This document shows positions 28,709 through 38,051 of a stretch of 64,000 nucleotides of DNA, one piece after another. The stretch's first letter is position 1. Every line of letters starts with the position of its first letter. A model generated the notes under the pieces. That model did no database searches. It saw nothing but the letters and a program-made list of their open reading frames with translations, and had not been told where the DNA came from. Both the position numbers and the translations under genes were made by a program. Origin of the DNA: Lunatimonas sp. (GTDB lineage: Bacteria > Bacteroidota > Bacteroidia > Cytophagales > Cyclobacteriaceae); NCBI RefSeq assembly GCF_020832325.1, contig NZ_JAFIEU010000045.1, forward strand, positions 186,001-250,000. Reading direction: 5' to 3'.

Positions 28709-29177
28709 CAGGTTTTTTCTTTTAGGATTGTTCCTACTGGTGACAGGAGGGTTGGTAGGGTGCGACAGCGACCGTCTGTACGAGTCCTACCACGATTTCC
28801 CCAATCCAAACTGGCACTTGGAAGACTCGGTGACTTTTCAGCTTGATCGGCTGCCGGAATCCCCGTTCCATCAGGTCGTTTCGGTCCGATTTACCGATCG
28901 CTATGAGTTCCACAATTTGTACCTAAAGATGGTAATCAAAGACAGCACCGAGCAGTTGATCAAGGACACACTGGTTAATATAAACCTATTTGACTCGAAA
29001 AGCGGAAAGCCACTGGGAAAAGGTTTTGGCAACCGCTTTACCAAATACGATACGTTAACTAGCGCCGATCCTGCTTTGACGAATGCCAGAAAAGTCCAAT
29101 TCATTCAGTACATGCGGCAGGAATCCATTGAGGGTATCGAATCGATTGGGTTGAAGTTGATCCGTATACCCAATTAG
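28695..29177 (+). CDS. gldH: Gliding motility lipoprotein GldH
   Basis: The 160-residue product begins with a lipoprotein signal (lipobox GLVGC). Its next part, DRLYESYHDFPNPNWHLEDS, and length match GldH, a lipoprotein needed for gliding in Flavobacterium johnsoniae and tied to the type IX secretion machinery. The open frame extends upstream to 28455, but that part is out-of-frame ricT sequence; ATG 28695 (or 28701) overlaps the ricT stop by 8-14 bases, implying coupled translation. No other gld gene is in the window. Confidence 0.88.
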   Translation: MRMIDRFFLLGLFLLVTGGLVGCDSDRLYESYHDFPNPNWHLEDSVTFQLDRLPESPFHQVVSVRFTDRYEFHNLYLKMVIKDSTEQLIKDTLVNINLFDSKSGKPLGKGFGNRFTKYDTLTSADPALTNARKVQFIQYMRQESIEGIESIGLKLIRIPN

Positions 29178-29196
29178 GATCGTTGTTCATATGCCC

Positions 29197-32100
29197 TCAG
29201 GAAGATCGGTGGCCCAATTTGGTCTGCAATACATCCTCCCTATCCACCCAGTACTGTCTACTGAACAGGTAGATAAGATTCCAGCCTTTTTCACGAAGTA
29301 GACGGGGCTGGTATACCAGGGATTCCTTCGCACCTATGGCATCAAAAAACCGCTGATCATCGGTCAGGATGGCGGCATTTACCCGCCCCCCATCTGCCAC
29401 CTCCAAATCCATTACTTTGGGATAGTGATTCTCTTTAACCGTGTGGCTACCATAATGCCCCTTTAGCTGATCTTTCAATGCCCAGCGCATGTTGAACTGC
29501 GGGGGGGACAGCGGAGAAACCTCCAAGCTGCCTGCTTCGCAGCGTAACTCCACATACCGAATGTAATCACGGAGCAACCCAATACCGCGATTGGCCACTT
29601 GACTCTCCTTGAAGTCCGAGGAATCGATGCTAGTGATCAGGATGATTTGTTTCCTTGCCCGCGTAATCGCTACATTTAGCCGATTTTCTCCACCCTTCCT
29701 AGCCAACAGTCCAAAATTCGCCGTGAACTTTCCTTGGGGATTCACTGCATATCCGACCGAAAAAACGACGTAATCGAACTCATCCCCCTGCACATTTTCA
29801 ATGTTTCGCACTGTCACCATCTCTCCCAACAATCCCTCCTCCTCCAGCAATTCCAAGATGAGTACCATCTGGAAATAATTGAACGTAATCACTCCAATGC
29901 GGCTACCGGACTGTTCGTCTATGAGGTGTCTGACCTGCACGACCACCTCCTCTGCTTCCATCCGGTTGGTTTGGTTTTGCCATACACCTTGGCACCTTAC
30001 CAAGCGAAAAGGAAGTTCCGGTGTATTCAGCGATTCCATTTCAGGAATCATGGCCAGCTTATCTTCGTAAAAGGCTTGATTGGAAAAATATATCAAAGGC
30101 AAATATTTGCTGCGATAATGGGTGGTGAGCCAATACGCTGGAAAGTAACGCTCTGCCATTTCCAACAGAGAATCCAGCTCCAATTCCGGAAGGTCCTCCT
30201 CTGCTTCCAGCCGTACCTTATACAAGTCGATCGGCTGAAGCTGCTTGTTATCTCCTGCAATCACCACCTGCCGTCCACGCAGCATAGCTGGCAGGGCACG
30301 TTCAAAATAACACTGAGAAGCTTCGTCAAAGATTACCAAGTCAAAATACTGCCGCATCGGAAATAAGGCAGACGCAGTCTCGGGAGAAGTTAACCAACAG
30401 GGCATCAATTTAAACAACTCGGTGTGGTATGCCTCTACCAATTTTTTGACCGGCCAAACAGCTTTTTTCTTGGTTACCTGATGGTTCAGGTCCCGATAGG
30501 TGACGAGGTTATTGAGCCGGTTATACTCCAGATTTCTACAAACTTCCTCCCTCAGCCTCAACTCGACGATGAAGCGGGCAATCTTATCTTTTTCCTCTAC
30601 CGCCTGCTGAAACTCCTCAATGAAGCTCCTCCCATGGGGTCCGTTGATTTCCTTTAGCAGGGGAAACTTGGTTTCTATATAATCTATCCACGCAATCTTA
30701 AGGCTGTCTACAAAAACAGCTTCCAGCTTTTCCGCCGAATAGTCCGGAAAAGTGTCAACCAGCCTTTTCATCAGTTCCAGATGGCTCGTAGAAAGCCGGC
30801 TTTTCAACAGGTCGTACCGAGTAAGGGCATCCAAATCCTGTCGAAGACTTCCCGTCAATGGCAGTAGCCTATCCTCATCCGGCGTGCCCAGCAAATGCTT
30901 CAATTGCACATCCGAAAAATAAGCCCTCCACTTGGGAACCTGCTGCAAACCCCACTCATTCAGTCGAACCAGCTCCTTCAGCGTGGAATAAAACCGACCG
31001 TAGCTGGTACGTGGACTATGTATGTAGGAAGGCAGTATTCCTAGGTCCGCCATCAGAAACCTGGCTTTTACTGCACGAACCAATAAATGAATCTCAGCAT
31101 CGAAGGCTTTGAGTGTAAACGGTTTATTTGGAAGGTTGATCCAGGGCTTTTGCTGCAACAAGGTATATTGGTGATTGAGGTTTAGGCGGGTTTCCAGCAT
31201 TTCCACCAAAACACCTATCCCCTCTTGATTCTTCTTGAGGTCGTTGAGCTCCAACAGGCTTAATATATCCCAAAATTTCTTCGACTCCCACCGGATCCGT
31301 ACGCGCCCCCACCAGTTAGCCATCAGCGCTTGCAGCTGTATGGCCCTCCGGAATATGGCTTCCACCTCCCCGTCTCTACTGTGCCATTCGATGCCGGTAG
31401 ACTGAAACAGCTTATGTATCGTATCTGATTTATTGTCCAACCAAAGCAAATCAAAATCCGTTTTCGGAAATTCCAGAAGCTGCTGCATCCGATCGAAGAC
31501 TTCCTTATCTTCGAGAAGCTTTGTCAGTTCTACCAGACGCTCCCGATGCTCAAATGACTGATAAATCAAGCTGAAATCGAAGCGCTCTCCCAACAATTCA
31601 AACAAATCTCGCTCCGCCGCCCGCTTCACCTCGATGATTTCCTGAAGTGTCGTTTGAAAAGCCCCAAGATCTGCCAGCTTAACCCCCGCAAAGTCTACCC
31701 GATGAAACCAAAAGGATGAATGGTAGTCATATTTCTTGTAGCTCGGATGAAAGACGCGGAAGTCTCGCAGGAAACCGTCCAAATCGTCAAAGGTAAACCC
31801 CCGAAAATGAGCCCCCAAACCAATGGTTTCCCGATCCGGTGAAGAATGTATATACAATTCCTTTATGGGGACCCCACATTCCTGCATGTCGTACAATGCT
31901 TCTCTGTATTCATCAAAGAACTCCCGATGCTTCTCGATCATGCGAGCATGCTGGCTAAAACCCCGCTCCAAGTGAATGGCGTTTATCGAACGGTTAAGCT
32001 CCTGGTAATTATCCAGGGAACCAATCTGATGCGCAATCTTCTTGTAAAGAGCCTTTCGGTCCCCCCTAAAATCGTGGATCAAGGCCGCAAAATTGCCAAA

Positions 32101-33168
32101 GCCTTGGCCTGCCAGTCGGGCGTAGACCACATCTAACGCTGCTCGCTTTTGGGATACTACGAGCACCTTCTTTCCTCTGGACGCAAAATCAGCCACCAGA
32201 TTACAGATAAGTTGGGACTTGCCCGTTCCCGGTGGACCTTGAACGACACAGGATTCCCCCTGTTTAACCGCAAGCAGGACCTGCTCTTGGGAAGCGTCCA
32301 AGGGTAGTGTGTTGTAGGTGGTATCTTCCCTAACCGGGATAGGTGCGCCCTCCACCCTACCAAACCGATCCTCCAACAAAGCATCTAAACTGTGGTGTAC
32401 CGTACTCGCGATGAGTTGTGCATAATCATCCATCAAAAAGGAGCTCTTCTGGGAAAACTGACCCAATACCGCATAGGGCTGTAATTTGAGCATTCCTGTT
32501 TGAAAAATCCCTTCGAAGAAGGACCGCGACTCTTCTAGAAAGATCTCCAACTTATCCTGGTAGATCTCCCGGTTGAAGTTTAAAACAAGTTCCTTGTGTA
32601 GGTGGTGATACAGGTCTGTCCGGAACCCTCTGGGATCTTTGGAGAAGTCCTCCAGCGACTGGTCCAACCAATCCTTATCCAAGGCCTTGCCTTCTGCCTG
32701 GCTGTAGGCCAACAAAAATGCCGGATTGATGAAGGGTTGCTCGCCCACATGCTTCCGCATGTACCATACACCATCCTCCATCTCTAATGTGACCGGGAAG
32801 AAAATAAGCGGACAGCGCACCAATTGGTCATTCGAAAACTTTCCCTCCACAAAGGGCCAGCCAACAAACAGGCTACGCTCACCACTTTCCTCCTCCATAA
32901 ACTTCACCTGATGGTACAGGCGCTTTAGCCTTTGGGAAAGCCGGTTCACGTTTTGGTCACGGGCGTCAACTCCCAAGATCAACGGGATGTTTCGCTTCCG
33001 TCCGAGGAGCTCGGCAATGTAATAGAATGCAGGGTGATTGTTCAGAAAATGAAAATCCTTTAGATCTATCATTTGTTGCTGTACCAACCGGGGTAAAAAA
33101 ATAGAGCGGTTGTTTGACGAGAGGTCAATCAGTCTGTTTTTGTATACCTGAAAAATATCCTGCAACAT
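29197..33168 (-). CDS. Large DUF4011-type superfamily 1 helicase with nuclease-like C-terminus
   Basis: From ATG 33168 the protein has 1323 residues. A DUF4011-like N-terminus (YKNRLIDLSSNNRSIF) is followed by a UPF1/DNA2-type SF1 helicase: Walker A QGPPGTGKSQLI at about 309, Walker B VIFDEASQCYFERALP near 946, QLQP motif III, and LNVAITRARKQI motif VI. Over 600 residues separate motifs I and II. The last 100 residues (REKGWNLIYLFSRQYWVDRE) look like the Vsr/restriction-endonuclease-type tail of this family, but the usual acidic catalytic set is not evident. Role unknown; relatives occur in DNA repair and defence settings. It starts 6 bases after the SDR stop. A TTG two codons upstream is not used here. 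Confidence 0.85.
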   Translation of the reverse strand: MLQDIFQVYKNRLIDLSSNNRSIFLPRLVQQQMIDLKDFHFLNNHPAFYYIAELLGRKRNIPLILGVDARDQNVNRLSQRLKRLYHQVKFMEEESGERSLFVGWPFVEGKFSNDQLVRCPLIFFPVTLEMEDGVWYMRKHVGEQPFINPAFLLAYSQAEGKALDKDWLDQSLEDFSKDPRGFRTDLYHHLHKELVLNFNREIYQDKLEIFLEESRSFFEGIFQTGMLKLQPYAVLGQFSQKSSFLMDDYAQLIASTVHHSLDALLEDRFGRVEGAPIPVREDTTYNTLPLDASQEQVLLAVKQGESCVVQGPPGTGKSQLICNLVADFASRGKKVLVVSQKRAALDVVYARLAGQGFGNFAALIHDFRGDRKALYKKIAHQIGSLDNYQELNRSINAIHLERGFSQHARMIEKHREFFDEYREALYDMQECGVPIKELYIHSSPDRETIGLGAHFRGFTFDDLDGFLRDFRVFHPSYKKYDYHSSFWFHRVDFAGVKLADLGAFQTTLQEIIEVKRAAERDLFELLGERFDFSLIYQSFEHRERLVELTKLLEDKEVFDRMQQLLEFPKTDFDLLWLDNKSDTIHKLFQSTGIEWHSRDGEVEAIFRRAIQLQALMANWWGRVRIRWESKKFWDILSLLELNDLKKNQEGIGVLVEMLETRLNLNHQYTLLQQKPWINLPNKPFTLKAFDAEIHLLVRAVKARFLMADLGILPSYIHSPRTSYGRFYSTLKELVRLNEWGLQQVPKWRAYFSDVQLKHLLGTPDEDRLLPLTGSLRQDLDALTRYDLLKSRLSTSHLELMKRLVDTFPDYSAEKLEAVFVDSLKIAWIDYIETKFPLLKEINGPHGRSFIEEFQQAVEEKDKIARFIVELRLREEVCRNLEYNRLNNLVTYRDLNHQVTKKKAVWPVKKLVEAYHTELFKLMPCWLTSPETASALFPMRQYFDLVIFDEASQCYFERALPAMLRGRQVVIAGDNKQLQPIDLYKVRLEAEEDLPELELDSLLEMAERYFPAYWLTTHYRSKYLPLIYFSNQAFYEDKLAMIPEMESLNTPELPFRLVRCQGVWQNQTNRMEAEEVVVQVRHLIDEQSGSRIGVITFNYFQMVLILELLEEEGLLGEMVTVRNIENVQGDEFDYVVFSVGYAVNPQGKFTANFGLLARKGGENRLNVAITRARKQIILITSIDSSDFKESQVANRGIGLLRDYIRYVELRCEAGSLEVSPLSPPQFNMRWALKDQLKGHYGSHTVKENHYPKVMDLEVADGGRVNAAILTDDQRFFDAIGAKESLVYQPRLLREKGWNLIYLFSRQYWVDREDVLQTKLGHRSS

Positions 33169-33174
33169 GGGCAA

Positions 33175-33987
33175 TTACTTAAACGGGGAGTCCTTTTCCT
33201 TAGCCATGTGGTTATAGACGACGGTGTCCATGATACCTGGAACCCATTTGTTCAGAAAATGTGCCAACTTTCCTTCCTTGGTCAATACCAGGTCCCTCTT
33301 TCGTTTTAGAGTGGCTGCTAGGATGGCTTGGGCCACTTCTTCTGCACTCATCATTTTGGTTTCATCGCGGGGGGATTCCTGCTGGGCGGATCCGTCTGCG
33401 GTCAATGCCTTGTTTCGGATATTGGAAGCTGTGAAGCCCGGGCAAGCTACGAGCACGTGCACTCCCCTTTTCATCACCTCCGTACGAAGCGACTCAAAAA
33501 AGCCGTTCATCGCAAATTTACTGGCCGTATAGGCCGTTCTAGCAGGGGTTCCCCGAAACCCATTGATGGAGGAAACCGCAATGATGGAGCCTTTGCGTTT
33601 CAAAATCTCCGGTAAACAGGCCTTTGTCAGGTACACCGAACTCCAAAAATTTGTGTCCATCACTTGATGAAATACGCTTAAATCCAGCTCCTCAAACAAG
33701 GCTCGCATGGAGATTCCTGCATTGTTGATCAGTACATCGATCCGACCAAAGTGGTGGATTGCCTCTTGTGCCACGCGCTCATTTTCCTCCCTCTTTGCTG
33801 CATCGGCCATTACACCATACACGTCTATTCCTGCCTGCTGCAGCTGAATCAAGGAATTATCTAGCCGAGCTTGGCTTCTACCCGTAATAACCACTTTGGC
33901 CCCTGCCTTGCCAAAGGCAAAAGCACATGCCTTGCCAATACCGGAGGTGGCCCCTGTCACAATGACTACTTTGTCTTTTAATTTCAT
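33175..33987 (-). CDS. Short-chain dehydrogenase/reductase
   Basis: The 270-residue classical SDR has TGATSGIGKACAFAFGKAG for cofactor binding, NNAGISM, the active Ser in VSSINGFRG, and YTASKFAMN with the catalytic Tyr/Lys. The C-terminal LNKWVPGIMDTVVYNHMAK resembles DHRS7/lipid-acting SDRs. The substrate is unknown. It is co-transcribed with the helicase 6 bases downstream, although no functional link is known. A TACTTTAG box at 34008-34015 (minus) is a promoter candidate. Confidence 0.88.
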   Translation of the reverse strand: MKLKDKVVIVTGATSGIGKACAFAFGKAGAKVVITGRSQARLDNSLIQLQQAGIDVYGVMADAAKREENERVAQEAIHHFGRIDVLINNAGISMRALFEELDLSVFHQVMDTNFWSSVYLTKACLPEILKRKGSIIAVSSINGFRGTPARTAYTASKFAMNGFFESLRTEVMKRGVHVLVACPGFTASNIRNKALTADGSAQQESPRDETKMMSAEEVAQAILAATLKRKRDLVLTKEGKLAHFLNKWVPGIMDTVVYNHMAKEKDSPFK

Positions 33988-34150
33988 AAACGCGTTCGAG
34001 TATATAGCTAAAGTAGGAAAAAATCAGTGGAAAGATACCCTTTTCAGCTTCCCATTTAGGAAAGGACCGCCTCAACTTGCCTATATTTTGGTATCGGCGA
34101 TAAACTGTAGGTATTCCAATGATCGTATCAGTGAATAGTTGTCCGAACCG

Positions 34151-34327
34151 CTACTTCTTCACTATCCGTGCTTTGTAGGCATTAAGTTCCGGATTTCTCT
34201 GTAACACCACCTGATGAAAATTCTGCCAATCAAGGGAATCCATCAAAGCTTCAACCTCTGCCAAAGTTGCCTCCTCCGCAATTACACTTTCCGTTTCACC
34301 AAAATTCGCAATCAAAATTAGCTTCAT
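34151..34327 (-). CDS. Small conserved-looking protein, 58 residues
   Basis: This short reading frame starts at ATG 34327 and ends at TAG 34151. The product starts MKLILIANFGETESVIAEEA and ends NAYKARIVKK. It has no signal peptide or membrane segment, is acidic in the middle, and has balanced, protein-like composition with a likely beta-alpha start. It fills the otherwise empty gap between the SDR and rlmD genes. I do not recognise the family, and it could still be a chance ORF. It is divergent from rlmD with 105 bases between the starts. Confidence 0.6.
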   Translation of the reverse strand: MKLILIANFGETESVIAEEATLAEVEALMDSLDWQNFHQVVLQRNPELNAYKARIVKK

Positions 34328-34418
34328 AAGCAGACTTAAAAATTGAAAAAAGAGATCTCTATCCCGTCAAAAATAAGAATTTATCTGGAACAGCACGTAC
34401 CCCCTCGCCTAAATTCCA

Positions 34419-34426
34419 TAATTTTG
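34419..34426 (+). promoter_or_regulatory. -7 box directly before rlmD
   Basis: TAATTTTG matches TAnnTTTG and lies only 6 bases before ATG 34433. The transcript would then start at or next to that ATG, giving a leaderless mRNA, or one with a 12-base leader if ATG 34445 is used. It also argues against the longer frame starting at 34343. Confidence 0.45.
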
Positions 34427-34432
34427 CAGCCT

Positions 34433-35845
34433 ATGTCGCGAAAAATGAAAAACCAGGTCCTCAAAGGCCTGACTATTGAACGGATTGCAGCCGAGGGCAA
34501 ATGTGTGGCACACTATGAGGGCAAAGTGGTTTTCGTACCCCAAGTGGCACCGGGAGACATTGTAGATGTGCGGGTAACCAAAGGACGAAACAGCTACCTC
34601 GAAGGGGAAGCCATCCACATACAGCACTATTCCCCTGATAGGTCCGAACCCTTTTGCAGTCATTTTGGTGTGTGCGGGGGCTGCAAGTGGCAGCATATTT
34701 CTTACCCACTGCAGCTTAGTTACAAAAGGCAGCAGGTCATCGATCAATTTCAACGCATAGCCAAAGTACCCATTCCGGATGTCTTGCCCATCATCGGTGC
34801 CTCCGAAAGTACCTATTACCGAAACAAGCTCGATTTCACCTTTTCCAGTAACCGTTGGCTTACCAGCGAGGAAATCGCCAGTGGCGAGGAATTTGAGCGT
34901 TATGCCTTGGGTTTCCACGTTCCCAAGCGTTTTGACAAAATCGTTGACATCGACCATTGCTACCTACAGGGAGGAATCTCCAATGAGGTGCGTAACAAAC
35001 TCCGGGATTATGCCCTGGAAAAAGAGTTCAGCTTTTACGACCTTATTCAGCAACAAGGACTGCTCCGAAACCTGATCATCCGCAATACCTTGAGCGGTCA
35101 AACGATGGTGATTGTTCAATTCGGCGAGGAAAACCCGGAAGCCATTCGGGAAGTGATGACTTTTCTACAAGAGGAGTTTCCGGAAATCACCTCGCTCTTA
35201 TACATCATCAACCAGAAAAAGAACGAAACCTTTCATGATTTGGAGGTGCATACCTTTGCGGGTAAGCCCTACATCGAGGAAGAGATGGAGGGATTGACCT
35301 TTCGGGTAGGTCCCAAATCCTTTTACCAGACCAATCCTGCCCAAGCACATCGGCTTTATGAAGTCGCGCGAGAGTTTGCAGGGCTAAGTGGTGATGAGAT
35401 CGTGTACGACTTGTATACCGGTACGGGAACCATCGCGAATTTTGTAGCCAGAAAGGCCAAGCAGGTAATTGGTATCGAGTACGTGGAAGAGGCAATCGCT
35501 GATGCGAAAATCAACGCCGCCGAAAACGGGTTGACAAACACCTTGTTTTATGGCGGCGACATGAAAGACTTGTTAACCGCGGATTTTATGGAGCGACATG
35601 CGGCTCCGGATGTGGTGATCACAGATCCACCTAGAGCCGGTATGCACAATGATGTGATCCAAACCCTGCTGCAATTAGCCGCTCCTAAGATCGTGTATGT
35701 AAGCTGCAACCCTGCTACACAGGCAAGGGACGTAGCCCTGCTATCGGAAAAATACGATGTGCGCGCTGTACAACCTGTGGATATGTTTCCACAAACCTAT
35801 CACGTGGAAAACGTTGTCCTTTTAACTAAAAAGCCTAATCTATGA
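34433..35845 (+). CDS. rlmD: 23S rRNA (uracil-C5)-methyltransferase, RlmD type
   Basis: The 470-residue protein begins with a TRAM RNA-binding domain (LKGLTIERIAAEGKCVAHYE). A Cys cluster for a [4Fe-4S] centre follows (CSHFGVCGGCKWQH), then the TrmA-family SAM domain with LYTGTGTIANFVA, DPPRAGMH and the nucleophile Cys in YVSCNPATQARD. RlmD methylates U1939 of 23S rRNA. The open frame extends to 34343, but the -7 box before 34433 and the TRAM start support the shorter form. It overlaps the next gene by 4 bases (ATGA). Confidence 0.9.
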   Translation: MSRKMKNQVLKGLTIERIAAEGKCVAHYEGKVVFVPQVAPGDIVDVRVTKGRNSYLEGEAIHIQHYSPDRSEPFCSHFGVCGGCKWQHISYPLQLSYKRQQVIDQFQRIAKVPIPDVLPIIGASESTYYRNKLDFTFSSNRWLTSEEIASGEEFERYALGFHVPKRFDKIVDIDHCYLQGGISNEVRNKLRDYALEKEFSFYDLIQQQGLLRNLIIRNTLSGQTMVIVQFGEENPEAIREVMTFLQEEFPEITSLLYIINQKKNETFHDLEVHTFAGKPYIEEEMEGLTFRVGPKSFYQTNPAQAHRLYEVAREFAGLSGDEIVYDLYTGTGTIANFVARKAKQVIGIEYVEEAIADAKINAAENGLTNTLFYGGDMKDLLTADFMERHAAPDVVITDPPRAGMHNDVIQTLLQLAAPKIVYVSCNPATQARDVALLSEKYDVRAVQPVDMFPQTYHVENVVLLTKKPNL

Positions 35846-36216
35846 GAGACGAAAACGATCCCGAACTAAATGGCAAATACCTTGGTACGATCAGTTCCGA
35901 CTTTGTGAAAATTTGCGACACGCTCAAGGAGGCCTCCTATCAGGTGAGGTCCCGGAAATTTTCCGACTACCCCATTTTTCCGATCAGCAAAGTCGCCCAA
36001 CCCATTGGGCAGCTCTTGCTGGATCAACAACAGGCAAAAACCGTGTGGAACTATTACATCACGTACGTGGATGAGTTTGTGCAGCGAAAACTGATCAAAG
36101 AGGACGCCTTGGAACATTTTAAAAGCACTTACAAGGATCCGGATGAATATTGTTGCCTTTTTGTAGTAGACGAAGAATTTACGAGTTTTCTCTATATACC
36201 CTATCCCAACGACTAA
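35842..36216 (+). CDS. Conserved hypothetical protein
   Basis: This 124-residue soluble acidic protein has no signal peptide and no motif I recognise. It is mixed alpha/beta, with a segment WNYYITYVDEFVQRKLIKE in the middle and C-terminal YCCLFVVDEEFTSFLYIPYP. The ATG overlaps the rlmD stop as ATGA, so it is translated from the rlmD mRNA and may act with ribosome modification, but this is only inference from position. It is convergent with thiL (26-base gap). Confidence 0.75.
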   Translation: MRDENDPELNGKYLGTISSDFVKICDTLKEASYQVRSRKFSDYPIFPISKVAQPIGQLLLDQQQAKTVWNYYITYVDEFVQRKLIKEDALEHFKSTYKDPDEYCCLFVVDEEFTSFLYIPYPND

Positions 36217-36242
36217 GCCTCACGGGTCCGGAGGCAATGCCA

Positions 36243-37268
36243 TCAAAAGTGCTTCCAGCCCTGGGCCTTCAGGGGTACAGCCGTACCGCTTTTGGTGACC
36301 AAGTGTTTTCCTTCTTCAGCGGCATTCACGTGGCCGATGAAGTGAATGTCCGGGTGTTTTTCCAGTTTCGCATAGTCGCTTTGGGAAATGGTAAACAGTA
36401 ATTCGTAATCCTCGCCCCCGTTAAGCACCGCAGTGACGGGATCCATATTGAATTCCACCGCCACATCGTAGGTTTCCTTGTCTATAGGAAGTTTGTCCTC
36501 GTAAATGGTGACTCCCACCCCGGATGCTTTTGAAATGTGAAATAGTTCGGATGCCAGACCATCAGAAATATCCATCATGCTGCTGGGCACTACATCCAAG
36601 TCCCTCAATTCGTGGACGATGTCCATACGCGCATCCGGTCTTAGTTGCCGGCTGGTGATGTAGGCATACTTCTCCAGGTCTGGGCGCATTTCCGGATTGG
36701 CCAAAAAAACCTGCTTCTCCCGTTCCAGCACCTGCAATCCCATCAAAGCCCCTCCCAAATCCCCGGTAACGCAAATGATGTCGTTGACCTTTGCGCCAGA
36801 GCGATAGACTACCCTATCTTTGGTGGTTTCGCCCAACGCAGTGACAGAAATAACCAATCCTGACCGGGAGGCTGTGGTATCACCTCCCACCAAATCCACG
36901 TTGTAATGTTTGGCCGCCAATTGAATCCCTTCATACAGTTCCTCGACAGCCTCCACAGAAAACCGGTTGGAAAGGGCTATGCTGACCGTGATCTCTTTGG
37001 GTAGGGCATTCATGGCAGCTACATCGCTCACGTTTACCGCCACTGCTTTGAATCCCAAATGCTTTAATGGACAGTACGAAAGATCAAAATGCACCCCTTC
37101 TACCAAGAGATCGGTGGTAACCACCCGATAATTTGCTCCACAGTCTATGACAGCGGCGTCATCGCCTACTCCCAAGATCGTCGTGTCATGGTAAATTTCG
37201 ATCTGCTGCTGCAGCTTTTCGATCAAACCAAATTCCCCCAATTCACTGATTTCTGTACGTTTAGACAT
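36243..37268 (-). CDS. thiL: Thiamine-monophosphate kinase
   Basis: The 341-residue protein phosphorylates thiamine phosphate to the active cofactor thiamine diphosphate. ThiL/PurM-family features are the N-terminal GEFGLIEKL, the ATP-binding GVGDDAAVI, metal-site Asp residues in VVTTDLLVEGVHFD, LVGGDTTAS, VTGDLGGA, SDGLASEL and GGEDYELL. Its start overlaps the mce stop by 8 bases, so the two are coupled. No other thi gene is in the window. Confidence 0.95.
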   Translation of the reverse strand: MSKRTEISELGEFGLIEKLQQQIEIYHDTTILGVGDDAAVIDCGANYRVVTTDLLVEGVHFDLSYCPLKHLGFKAVAVNVSDVAAMNALPKEITVSIALSNRFSVEAVEELYEGIQLAAKHYNVDLVGGDTTASRSGLVISVTALGETTKDRVVYRSGAKVNDIICVTGDLGGALMGLQVLEREKQVFLANPEMRPDLEKYAYITSRQLRPDARMDIVHELRDLDVVPSSMMDISDGLASELFHISKASGVGVTIYEDKLPIDKETYDVAVEFNMDPVTAVLNGGEDYELLFTISQSDYAKLEKHPDIHFIGHVNAAEEGKHLVTKSGTAVPLKAQGWKHF

Positions 37269-37677
37269 CTTCTTCGCTCGATTTTATCTCTTGACATAGC
37301 TCCACCAGCACGCCATTGGCACTGGCTGGGTGCAAAAATACAACTAATTTATTATCGGCACCTCTCTTGGGCTGCTCTGAAAGCAAGGTAAAGCCCTCTT
37401 TCCGCAAGCGCTCCATTTCCGCATAAATATCTTCCACGGCAAAGGCTATGTGATGCATTCCCTCCTTACTACGCTGAAGAAACTTGGCGATGGGGCTGTC
37501 TTCACGGGTAGCCTGCAGCAGTTCCACCTTGCTCTCTCCCACCCGAAAAAACGAGGTGATCACCCCTTCGGCCTCCACGGTTTCCTGCTTGTAGGGGCCT
37601 TCCCCGAGCAACTTCTCAAATAATGCATTGGAGGCCTCGAGGTCCTTTACGGCGATACCGATATGTTCAATTTGCAT
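37261..37677 (-). CDS. mce: Methylmalonyl-CoA epimerase
   Basis: This 138-residue VOC/glyoxalase-fold protein starts with IEHIGIAVKDLEASNALFEKLL. It has metal ligands in HIGIAV, KVELLQ and HHIAFAVED, typical of methylmalonyl-CoA epimerase, which interconverts (R)- and (S)-methylmalonyl-CoA in propionate metabolism. The mutase genes are not in the window. Start ATG 37677; a TACCTTTA sequence upstream may be its -7 box. Confidence 0.93.
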   Translation of the reverse strand: MQIEHIGIAVKDLEASNALFEKLLGEGPYKQETVEAEGVITSFFRVGESKVELLQATREDSPIAKFLQRSKEGMHHIAFAVEDIYAEMERLRKEGFTLLSEQPKRGADNKLVVFLHPASANGVLVELCQEIKSSEEDV

Positions 37678-38051
37678 GCGTTCGGAACGTTATGATCTTT
37701 AAAGGTAAAGGATTATTCATTGTTTTAATACTCCCCTAAAACGGGACCAGAGGTTTAACTTAGCATTTCAAAAGTTGATTTTGGAATTTCCGTGTTTAAG
37801 TTAACACCCAAATGGCTTTGCTTCGTGGGAGTTTTGGATTTTCGGTCTAAAAGGGTGAGAAAATGAGTTTCACCTGATCATGGACCACATAAGCACTATT
37901 GACCAAAACAATACCGCAAATAGGTTCATTTAAAACCCCACCTTTACCCCCAATATTGTGGATGATATGTTCATCCCTGCGAAAATAGAATTGCCGATCC
38001 GAAGGTCTCCTATTTTTGAGTTCCATTTTTGCGGGTTACTTCGTTTGTGCC
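37678..38051. other. Gene-free gap upstream of mce
   Basis: This 374-base gap lies between mce and the SEC-C gene, both on the minus strand. Apart from the mce promoter candidate TACCTTTA, about 20 bases upstream of mce, no coding frame, hairpin with T-tract, or RNA gene was recognised. Base composition is A/T-rich. Confidence 0.5.
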
